DNA from: a virus
Direction: 5' to 3' (one strand)
IMG/VR virus record: IMGVR_UViG_3300002835_001196
Span: 1-22,381 of that record
DNA: 22,381 nucleotides
A model generated the notes under the pieces. That model saw nothing but the letters and a program-made list of their open reading frames with translations. It was not told where the DNA came from and did not search any database. Below, piece by piece: positions 17,380 through 22,381 of this stretch. How positions within the stretch are numbered: the stretch's first letter is position 1; each line of letters begins with the position of its first letter. The translations under genes and the position numbers were made by a program.

Positions 17380-17389
17380 AGGTTAACCT
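17380..17389. promoter_or_regulatory. 10-bp palindrome, possible operator
   Basis: AGGTTAACCT is a perfect palindrome overlapping the predicted transcription start of the short-chaperone promoter. It could bind a repressor or activator. It may also be chance in a short AT-rich gap. Confidence 0.35.
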
Positions 17390-17391
17390 TA

Positions 17392-17400
17392 ATTATAGCA
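17392..17400 (-). promoter_or_regulatory. Extended -10 promoter-like motif before the short chaperone
   Basis: The minus strand reads TGCTATAAT, a perfect extended -10 box, in the 44-base gap between the two chaperone genes. No good -35 is present, which extended -10 promoters can tolerate. The expected start of transcription is near 17385, about 20 bases before the ATG. Confidence 0.5.
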
Positions 17401-17408
17401 TGAATAGG

Positions 17409-18113
17409 CTAATTTTTCATAAGGGATGGATCTCTTGCATCTTCATAATCAAGCCCCATTCCAATACCAAATCCAGCCTTTCTAGCATTTTGTCCTTGAA
17501 GTGATAAAACATCATTGCTATCAGAAGTGGCTCCACCACTAAATACCCTAGCCTTCATGTCTTCCCATTCTTTTTGACCTTTATCAGGATTAGTAGATCC
17601 TTCTAAATCTACACCCTGTATTGCTGCCAAAAATTTCTTTTCTTCATAATCTAGTTCTCTTTTACTAGATAAAGTAACCATGAGTTCTGGCATAGATAAT
17701 GATTCTTCTAGTTCTTGATAGTCTTTCCAGATACCCAGAATAAATACCTCTGCTTCTAATTTTGCAAGGTCTAGATCATCCCATGTCATACCGCTGGATT
17801 TTGCCTGTTCTACAACTGGCTCTTCTGATTTTTTGTTTATTTTAATTCCAGCAGCAATATCAATAACCTTATATATTGTTGGTAGGTCTAGATGATCTTC
17901 TACTAAATTAAATATTTCTGGGTAGTATTGTTTCATGCAAACACCAACACATTTTACCAATACTTCAATTGCTGAATCATCGTCTGAGGCATTTTTTACA
18001 CCTTCAAACTCAACCATAAACTCTCTTAAATATTTAATCTTTAATGGTACTATTTCTAATTCTGTTCCATCAATTAAATAAATATTTCCCCTGTTATATA
18101 CTTCTGTAGCCAT
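17409..18113 (-). CDS. Tail assembly chaperone, long form (G-T-like) in one continuous frame
   Basis: A 234-residue protein. Residues 1-90 are a chaperone domain paralogous to the downstream short gene (YLIDGTELEIVPLKIKYLRE, HLDLPTIYKVIDIAAG). After a polar junction (INKKSEEPVVEQAKSS, from ~92) comes a C-terminal region absent from the short copy: LAKLEAEVFILGIWKDYQEL, LMVTLSSKRELDYEEKKFLA and a polar, flexible tail. This layout matches G-T fusion chaperones, whose T part contacts the tail tube protein, but here no frameshift is needed to join the parts. The start ATG at 18113 has no good ribosome-binding site (GATAGAATAGATAAAATG), and a strong terminator lies just upstream, so expression is probably low. 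Identification as the long chaperone is from paralogy and position. Confidence 0.85.
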   Translation of the reverse strand: MATEVYNRGNIYLIDGTELEIVPLKIKYLREFMVEFEGVKNASDDDSAIEVLVKCVGVCMKQYYPEIFNLVEDHLDLPTIYKVIDIAAGIKINKKSEEPVVEQAKSSGMTWDDLDLAKLEAEVFILGIWKDYQELEESLSMPELMVTLSSKRELDYEEKKFLAAIQGVDLEGSTNPDKGQKEWEDMKARVFSGGATSDSNDVLSLQGQNARKAGFGIGMGLDYEDARDPSLMKN

Positions 18114-18121
18114 TTTATCTA

Positions 18122-18134
18122 TTCTATCATAGAA
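18122..18134. repeat. 13-base palindrome upstream of the long chaperone
   Basis: TTCTATCATAGAA is a perfect 6-1-6 palindrome, 9 bases before the start codon of the long chaperone and just after the terminator U-tract. It is a possible operator or weak RNA hairpin near the start codon. Confidence 0.4.
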
Positions 18135-18142
18135 ACAACAAA

Positions 18143-18164
18143 GCCCACCCCCGAAGGGATGGGC
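18143..18164 (-). terminator. Strong Rho-independent terminator after the tail tube gene
   Basis: The minus-strand RNA folds into a 9-bp stem, GCCCAUCCC with GGGGUGGGC (eight Watson-Crick pairs and one U-G), closed by a very stable UUCG tetraloop and followed by UUUGUUGUUU. It lies between the tube stop (18187) and the long chaperone start (18113), and should sharply lower transcription into the chaperone genes. Confidence 0.88.
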
Positions 18165-18186
18165 CTGTTATTAATCTAAAACTAGA

Positions 18187-18822
18187 TTATGTTGCTGGTG
18201 TCCAGGTACGATCTACGATCTTACCGTATGAACCAGATGTGTCCTCTGGTAGGAGACGGAATGATACTTCAAACATTGAAGCCTCATCACGCTTTGCAGA
18301 TACTGTTACATTCTCAATTGAGAGTGCACGGTATGCGCTGTAAACACGCTCTACGTATGCTGAGTCCGCACAGTCACCTGTACCTGGACCTACAGCAATA
18401 ATTCCACGCTCTACTGGACATTCGCCAATATCGCCTGCGGATAGGTCAAGTGCCTGTCCGTTAGATGTGCTCTTTGTGCCTGACAACTGATCAGAGTTGT
18501 AAGCAAGTGCAAGAAGAAGGTTCTCAAGTGTTGCTTCAGCAAAAGCCGTTGCCATGTTCACTTGCATTCCCTGCTTGTATAACTTAGCAACGTCAAGAAG
18601 TTGGTCAACCTGTACTTCGCCGAAGTCTGGTTGGAACTGCAATTCAAGGCCGTTCATTGTATAACCTACGTTAGTAAAATCAGTGTCATCAGCGATTGTC
18701 TCTCTGTATGACTCGGATGATATATAAGCAGGTAGGGTTCCAGCAGTTAGTGTTGTGTCTGCGACGAAAAGCGCTGCAGCACCAACAATAATGTTAGTAG
18801 ACGTACCACGAGTGTATGCCAT
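18187..18822 (-). CDS. Major tail tube protein
   Basis: A 211-residue protein that should polymerise into the tail tube. It lies between the tail terminator and the chaperones, the standard place for the tube gene. The sequence shows a tube-protein pattern: an N-terminal arm (AYTRGTSTNIIVGAAALFVA), a central helix (VDQLLDVAKLYKQG), and a long strand pair (ENVTVSAKRDEASMFEVSFR). The GC content is higher than its neighbours: two hand-counted 60-base lines gave about 52% and 45%, versus 35% in the tape measure. This is as expected for a highly expressed virion gene. A strong ribosome-binding site (AGAGGTG) precedes the ATG. A candidate extended -10 motif lies in the 77-base gap upstream, and a UUCG-loop terminator follows the gene. 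No sheath gene follows, so the tail is non-contractile. Confidence 0.88.
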   Translation of the reverse strand: MAYTRGTSTNIIVGAAALFVADTTLTAGTLPAYISSESYRETIADDTDFTNVGYTMNGLELQFQPDFGEVQVDQLLDVAKLYKQGMQVNMATAFAEATLENLLLALAYNSDQLSGTKSTSNGQALDLSAGDIGECPVERGIIAVGPGTGDCADSAYVERVYSAYRALSIENVTVSAKRDEASMFEVSFRLLPEDTSGSYGKIVDRTWTPAT

Positions 18823-18884
18823 ATTTTTTCACCTCTACTTTCAATAGAATCTATATTAAGTTGTTGGGGTGTTTCCTCAAAATA

Positions 18885-18893
18885 AGTATAACA
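18885..18893 (-). promoter_or_regulatory. Extended -10 promoter-like motif before the tail tube gene
   Basis: The minus strand reads TGTTATACT in the 77-base gap before the tube gene. It would give a leader of about 55 bases. No clear -35 was found. The gap, the high-expression gene and the terminator at its end fit a separate transcript. Confidence 0.42.
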
Positions 18894-18899
18894 GCATTT

Positions 18900-19466
18900 T
18901 TAAGTGTAAGGATTAGTATATGTTACCCCATTGAGGGTAATTTGGTCATTAGTATGATAGTCATACTCAATAATTAGTTTATTTGCATATACCGTTCTGG
19001 CTGAGGCTAGTTCTAGAACGTCTCTGGTCTCGTCTGCCTGATATACCTTTAGGTTATGAAAATAAACATTGTATGGCTCTATGCCAGTGTCAGGATCTGA
19101 GCACCATGCGTTTATGTCTTGGGCTGCTGAATCTTCACGATCAAGAGCGTCTGTGATAATTCTGTGAGCATCTGTTATTTTGCTTAAGTTGGTGCAGTAT
19201 AAATAATACACCAACTGCTCTCTTTTATGTCTATAAAATGGGGTTGGTCTAAATCTAATTAATCTTTCATATTGAATTAATAGTGGGTCAGAAACTCCTG
19301 GTGCAGCAATATAATTTCTAAATACATCTTCTATGTTTGTAGGGGATGTAGGGAATATTGGTACCATTTGCTCTGTACCGCTCAAAATGCCAAAACTTTG
19401 CAGTTGTCCAACAACATAGTGGTTTACAAAAGTTGGTGGGAATGCCGTGACATTAATATTTTCCAT
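18900..19466 (-). CDS. Tail terminator protein
   Basis: A 188-residue protein located directly before the tail tube gene, the usual place of the terminator that stops tube growth and joins the tail to the head. The N-terminus (PTFVNHYVVGQLQSFGILSG) and the segment RFRPTPFYRHKREQLVYYLY fit an alpha/beta fold like that of other terminators, with 'r.tpf.r..r...v.y.i'. A helix follows (ITDAHRIITDALDREDSAAQ). It closes with strands (YANKLIIEYDYHTND). No firm family signature was recognised, so the call relies on order and size. The start at 19466 has only a weak, distant GGGGT site; the gene starts four bases after the upstream stop, so coupling is likely. Confidence 0.75.
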   Translation of the reverse strand: MENINVTAFPPTFVNHYVVGQLQSFGILSGTEQMVPIFPTSPTNIEDVFRNYIAAPGVSDPLLIQYERLIRFRPTPFYRHKREQLVYYLYCTNLSKITDAHRIITDALDREDSAAQDINAWCSDPDTGIEPYNVYFHNLKVYQADETRDVLELASARTVYANKLIIEYDYHTNDQITLNGVTYTNPYT

Positions 19467-19470
19467 AATC

Positions 19471-20148
19471 TTATTCTACCCCAATCTTTGCATTTGTTAT
19501 CCACTTGTACCCAGTAGCAACGCCTTTTGGTCTGCCCTGCTTTGCTCCTGCTTTTAGATTCTTTTTATAAATAATTGGGTTACTAATATAATCTGAAACT
19601 CCGCTTGCTCTTAGGAATGCCTGAGTAAAATATCTTTTCATAAATTCATCAAAGATTCTTTCAAAAGAACCTTCTACTTCTGTTCCACCTGGATTTCTTA
19701 CTGTAATTGGCTTTGATGTAAAAACAGTTTCTCCACCTGAATAAAATCTTATTACAGAGTTTTTCTTTGGTTTTATAAAAACTGGAATTCCATCTTCCAT
19801 GATTCTTGCTTTATTATAAAAAGGTGTATTTGTGTCTGCTTGAACGCTTGTTGATTGTCTAAAAGTTGAGTTTATAGAAAGACCAAGATTGCTAACAGTA
19901 TAGTTAATGTCAAACAGTCTTGCTTCTGGACTTCCAGTTCTGTACCACTCATATACGTGATGAAGTGCTGAACTGTTTGCTCTTGCTTCAACATCTATGT
20001 ACTCACCTAAAGCAAAAATAACGCCTCTTCCCAAATTATCAAGAAACACCTTCTTACCCTTTTGTGCACCTTCTAAAAACCCTAAAGAATAGTTTGCAAT
20101 ATTTAAAAGATCTTTTTCAAAATTGTTTGTTGTTAGTGAAACTCTCAT
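19471..20148 (-). CDS. Tail completion / neck protein (HK97 gp10-like)
   Basis: A 225-residue protein with features of the HK97 gp10 family, which sits at the head-tail joint. The N-terminal helix (NNFEKDLLNIANYSLGFLEG) is followed by a second helix and the segment ALHHVYEWYRTGSPEARLFD, resembling the conserved 'l.HvY.W...G.p..rLf' part. The middle is beta-rich. The C-terminus carries a helix (FERIFDEFMKRYFTQAFLRA) and ends in a basic segment rich in Lys (KKNLKAGAKQGRPKGVATGY). The start overlaps the upstream stop by one base (TAATG), which suggests coupled translation. Its place between head closure and tail terminator agrees with the assignment. Confidence 0.75.
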   Translation of the reverse strand: MRVSLTTNNFEKDLLNIANYSLGFLEGAQKGKKVFLDNLGRGVIFALGEYIDVEARANSSALHHVYEWYRTGSPEARLFDINYTVSNLGLSINSTFRQSTSVQADTNTPFYNKARIMEDGIPVFIKPKKNSVIRFYSGGETVFTSKPITVRNPGGTEVEGSFERIFDEFMKRYFTQAFLRASGVSDYISNPIIYKKNLKAGAKQGRPKGVATGYKWITNAKIGVE

Positions 20149-20597
20149 TAGTCACCAACTGTCTGGTTTTCGGTTCTACGCCAGAGCATTTTGTAGTATT
20201 CTATTTCACCAAATGGGCCGACAAATGGCTCAAGAGTTCCAACCTCATATATTGTTCCACGGCCAGTTCTAGGCCCAGCAGTTTCTTTATAAAGTATAAT
20301 ATCGGTTTTACTTCTAATATTTGTAATAAGAATATTTGTTATTGCATTTTCTGACTCATTAGAAGACACTCTTATATCTGATCTTGATCTACAAACTAAT
20401 TTTCCATCATATTGTAAAAATGTATCTGGCTTTAATTCAACATCTCCAGCACCGCCTACTGTAGTAGCATTGCAAACAATAGTTCTATCAAATACCCATT
20501 CTTTATTAGGCTGACCATAACTATTTTGTGTAATTATAGGATAGTAAATATCAGCCTTCATTGGATAGATAAAATCTGTTGTATCGCAACTTATCAT
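20148..20597 (-). CDS. Head closure (stopper) protein
   Basis: A 149-residue beta-rich protein. Its position third after the capsid accessory genes, between connector and gp10-like protein, fits the head-closure or stopper protein that seals the connector after DNA packaging. Segments ADIYYPIITQNSYGQPNKEW and WVFDRTIVCN match the opening strands of stopper proteins ('.di..p....d.yG.....w'). The C-terminus (GEIEYYKMLWRRTENQTVGD) is a typical last strand and tail. The start is coupled to the upstream gene by a TAATG junction, with TGGAG seven bases upstream. Confidence in the exact role is moderate. Confidence 0.72.
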   Translation of the reverse strand: MISCDTTDFIYPMKADIYYPIITQNSYGQPNKEWVFDRTIVCNATTVGGAGDVELKPDTFLQYDGKLVCRSRSDIRVSSNESENAITNILITNIRSKTDIILYKETAGPRTGRGTIYEVGTLEPFVGPFGEIEYYKMLWRRTENQTVGD

Positions 20598-21583
20598 TAC
20601 AATACTCCAGGTGTACCAAAGTTTGTTATATACTTTTCTAGAATTCTGTCTACTAGGATGTTGCCTGTACCAGCAAGTGCAGATTTGTCAATCTTAATCT
20701 TATATTGATCGGTAGAATAATCAAGGATATATCTCTTGTGGTATTCCATTCTTCCACACTTAATATCATCAATAAGCATTGTTATGGCATCTTGTATATC
20801 ATAAGGCACTACCTTGTACCCAGTTTCTAGTGAGAATAAGTAGTTGAAAGTTATTGGAAATGTAACACCTGCTGCAACTGCCAAGGTTACGGGGCTATCC
20901 TCTGTGTCATATAAATAGATAGAATCTGACTCACCAAGCGGCACACCCTTTGGTGTTCCAACTGCTCTGACATATGAATCAGTAGTTTGCTGATTCCACT
21001 CTTTAATAATTGCTGTTTTATCTTTTGTTAATAAGTAACTCCACTCAAACAATGCTTGTGGATCTTGTGTTGAATCCCAAACAAGTTCATTGTTTTCATA
21101 AGCCTTTAAGATTTTATAAACTCTGTCCCAGATAGCAAGGTAGTCTGTTCCGTTGCCATTTACTTCATACCAAGATCTTTCATAATAAAATCCTCCAGGA
21201 ACAATGGAATCAATGATTGCTCTTGCTAAGTCTTCATACTGTGTATACTCATTAATTTCAGTTGCTGTTCCTGACCCATACTTTTTTGCAAGTGTGGTTG
21301 GATTAACATACGGGCGCATTACCTCTAGATTATCTTCAACAACAATCTCTGCCTGCTCACCATCTTCTACCTCATAGATTGCCAAATAATATGATTCATC
21401 ATAAGAACTAAACAAGGATGGCAAGGTGTATTCAATTTGTGATCCAGAAGTAGATGTTATATTTTCTTCAACTTCAATAACATTTCTAGAACTGTCTTGA
21501 ATCAGCAATAAATACTCTGTGTTCGCTAGTGGAACATCATAAGATATTGTAAGCGGGTATGGTGGTAAGCGCAATATTTGCAT
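20597..21583 (-). CDS. Head-tail connector / adaptor protein with N-terminal beta extension
   Basis: A 328-residue protein. The first ~90 residues are beta-rich (PPYPLTISYDVPLANTEYLL, SYYLAIYEVEDGEQAEIVVE), like an immunoglobulin-type sandwich. From ~90 a helical part begins: RPYVNPTTLAKKYG, EYTQYEDLARAIIDSIVPG, WDRVYKILKAYENNELVWDS. This resembles adaptor proteins (HK97 gp6 / SPP1 gp15 group) that bind under the portal. The C-terminal region (VPYDIQDAITMLIDDIKCGR, ILVDRILEKYITNFG) is again helical. The N-terminal domain and the full length are larger than the ~100-150 residues usual for simple adaptors. The start is linked to the upstream gene by TAATG. The role is inferred from order and helical pattern. 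Confidence 0.75.
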   Translation of the reverse strand: MQILRLPPYPLTISYDVPLANTEYLLLIQDSSRNVIEVEENITSTSGSQIEYTLPSLFSSYDESYYLAIYEVEDGEQAEIVVEDNLEVMRPYVNPTTLAKKYGSGTATEINEYTQYEDLARAIIDSIVPGGFYYERSWYEVNGNGTDYLAIWDRVYKILKAYENNELVWDSTQDPQALFEWSYLLTKDKTAIIKEWNQQTTDSYVRAVGTPKGVPLGESDSIYLYDTEDSPVTLAVAAGVTFPITFNYLFSLETGYKVVPYDIQDAITMLIDDIKCGRMEYHKRYILDYSTDQYKIKIDKSALAGTGNILVDRILEKYITNFGTPGVL

Positions 21584-21936
21584 TAGATTTTACCGTAGTG
21601 TTTGGCTACTTCTTTAGGCGATGCTTCACGCACTGCTTTATGAGTTAACCATTTAACGGATGCCTCCTTAGTGACAATGTTATATCCTTTTTCAAGGGCA
21701 CCCACACCAGTCCAATGTAGATTACGCTCTGAGTAAAGTGCAATCTTTTCTTTTGGATTCTCTACTGCTACTTCTTCTACTGGATCTTTTCTTGGTACAA
21801 AAGGCAAAATAGCCTCTAGTATTTCCTCTTTTGTTTCAGTTCCATATAAATCTATATTGTGCTTTTTGGCATATGCCTGTAATTGTGGTACTGTCTTTTT
21901 AGCAAATTTTTCTACTACTTCTACTGTTGTTGCCAT
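21583..21936 (-). CDS. Head-module protein with Rho-N / SAP-like N-terminal domain
   Basis: A 117-residue protein. Residues ~5-45 (KKTVPQLQAYAKKHNIDLYG followed by TKEEILEAIL) form a helix-extended-helix motif like Rho N-terminal, SAP or LEM domains, which often bind nucleic acid. A linker rich in Glu, Pro and Val follows. The second half (IALYSERNLHWTGVGALEKG, KWLTHKAVREASPKEVAKHY) is a small domain seen between capsid and connector genes in several phages of Gram-positive hosts. The ATG at 21936 is supported by GGAGG five bases upstream; a GTG four codons earlier would overlap that site. A promoter-like TGATATAAT is close upstream. It may act at the capsid inner face or connector; the function is not established here. 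Confidence 0.75.
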   Translation of the reverse strand: MATTVEVVEKFAKKTVPQLQAYAKKHNIDLYGTETKEEILEAILPFVPRKDPVEEVAVENPKEKIALYSERNLHWTGVGALEKGYNIVTKEASVKWLTHKAVREASPKEVAKHYGKI

Positions 21937-21952
21937 AATATCCTCCACTGCT

Positions 21953-21961
21953 ATTATATCA
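21953..21961 (-). promoter_or_regulatory. Extended -10-like motif before the Rho-N/SAP-like gene
   Basis: The minus strand reads TGATATAAT, only 16 bases before the ATG at 21936. A transcript from here would have a leader of about 10 bases, which leaves the GGAGG at its very 5' end, so the site is doubtful. Confidence 0.28.
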
Positions 21962-21969
21962 GAAATGAA

Positions 21970-22194
21970 TTATCTTCTGCTTGCTCTCAATGTTTGTGGT
22001 CTTCTAATACCACTAGGTGTTCCAGAAATTGATATATTCTCACCAAATATAGGTGTTGGTATATTTCCTAAAACATTGTTTTGTGTAATAATTCCTGATG
22101 GACCCATTACTATTACCCCGCCAACTCCTCCAACAGCAATTGCTCCATCACCATCGTGCTGATGAGGAACTGTAGGATTTCCTGGATATGACAT
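21970..22194 (-). CDS. Small Gly-rich protein after the capsid gene; unknown, possibly head decoration
   Basis: A 74-residue protein of low complexity. It has HQHDGDG near residue 11, then a Gly/Val/Ile-rich stretch (AIAVGGVGGVIVMGPSG), further Gly/Pro/Ile-rich sequence (NIPTPIFGENISISGTPSG) and a basic end (RRPQTLRASRR). There is no signal peptide or clear helix. I do not recognise a family. Its place directly after the major capsid gene and its terminator is where decoration or head-fibre proteins often sit, so this is a possible role but unproven. The ATG at 22194 has AAGGA upstream, after the terminator, so it probably depends on read-through from the capsid transcript. Confidence 0.65.
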   Translation of the reverse strand: MSYPGNPTVPHQHDGDGAIAVGGVGGVIVMGPSGIITQNNVLGNIPTPIFGENISISGTPSGIRRPQTLRASRR

Positions 22195-22215
22195 TTATAT
22201 TCCTTAATTGATAAA

Positions 22216-22241
22216 GGAGGGCAGTTTTTACGCTGCCCTCC
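22216..22241 (-). terminator. Rho-independent terminator after the capsid gene
   Basis: A perfect 9-bp inverted repeat (GGAGGGCAG / CTGCCCTCC) with an 8-base loop. On the minus strand it is followed by TTTATCAATT, a short and imperfect U-tract. It lies 24 bases after the capsid stop, and the next gene starts 21 bases later. Probably a partial terminator that boosts capsid mRNA over downstream genes. Confidence 0.7.
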
Positions 22242-22265
22242 CTATCGTTTAGTTTTTACAAACTA

Positions 22266-22381
22266 TTATGCTGTAGGATCAACTGCTGCATCTGCATAAG
22301 CAACCGCATCAAGTTCTTCCCACTGTAGACCAAAGCGGACGAATACTGTGTATTCAATTGTATCCTTCTTTGGCTTGTATT
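22266..22381 (-). CDS. Probable major capsid protein, C-terminal 37 residues (cut by window edge)
   Basis: The frame is open from the right edge to a TAA at 22268-22266. The visible end includes EYTVFVRFGLQWEELDAVAY and then a short Ala/Asp-rich tail. The 'y.v.vrfGl.w..ldAva' pattern is the usual last strand of HK97-fold capsid proteins. Position upstream of the connector genes, relatively high GC and a terminator hairpin right after the stop all support a highly expressed capsid gene. Because only the end is visible, another head structural protein cannot be excluded. Confidence 0.7.
   Translation of the reverse strand, partial: YKPKKDTIEYTVFVRFGLQWEELDAVAYADAAVDPTA

Noticed and set aside
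18189-18401. A plus-strand frame opposite the tail tube gene
   Set aside because: It is fully antisense to the strongly supported tube gene and has an unlikely Leu/His/Arg composition.
1-22381. tRNA genes, CRISPR arrays, insertion sequences, integrase, lysis genes, tail sheath
   Set aside because: I looked for cloverleaf-like stretches, regularly spaced repeats, transposase motifs and the relevant protein signatures, and found none.

Overview
The window is a stretch of a tailed double-stranded DNA phage (or prophage) genome. All 20 genes supported here lie on the minus strand, so transcription runs from high to low coordinates. No gene is supported on the plus strand. In order of transcription it covers the end of the head module, the head-tail connectors, the complete tail module of a siphovirus, the tail-tip and fibre genes, and the start of a DNA replication module. 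Both edges cut genes: the last 37 residues of a probable major capsid protein at the right edge and the first 293 residues of a DnaB-like helicase at the left edge. Most of the DNA is AT-rich (about 35% GC in a hand-counted sample of the tape-measure gene). The gene order, the TP901-type tape measure, the MerR-like regulator and the DnaB helicase directly after the tail genes resemble large phages of Gram-positive bacteria, especially actinophages. The host cannot be fixed from this sequence.

Layout (right to left). 22266-22381 capsid C-terminus, followed by a terminator hairpin. 21970-22194 a small Gly-rich protein. 21583-21936 a protein with a Rho-N/SAP-like domain. 20597-21583 head-tail connector, 20148-20597 head closure, 19471-20148 gp10-like tail completion and 18900-19466 tail terminator; the first three share TAATG stop/start junctions. 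18187-18822 major tail tube protein, followed by a strong UUCG-loop terminator. 17409-18113 and 17056-17364 two tail assembly chaperones. 10047-17024 a 2325-residue tape measure. 9406-10044 distal tail protein, 5082-9404 a 1440-residue tail hub, then 4265-5080, 3113-4264, 2586-3113 and 2124-2567 tail-tip and fibre proteins. 1922-2110 zinc ribbon, 1434-1976 MerR-like protein with an AT hook, 1184-1414 and 874-1182 small replication-associated proteins, 1-881 helicase. There is one tube gene and no sheath gene, so the tail is non-contractile. No intergenic gap exceeds about 80 bases. No tRNA, CRISPR, insertion sequence, integrase or lysis gene was seen.

The most interesting point is the chaperone region. 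Most siphophages make a short (G) and a long (G-T) chaperone from one locus by a programmed ribosomal frameshift. Here the N-terminal chaperone domain occurs in two separate paralogous genes: a long form that already carries the T-like C-terminal extension as one continuous frame, and a short form. A terminator and a poor ribosome-binding site precede the long gene. An extended -10 promoter-like motif, a palindrome and a consensus AGGAGG precede the short one. This suggests that the long:short ratio is set by gene duplication plus transcription and translation signals rather than by frameshifting.
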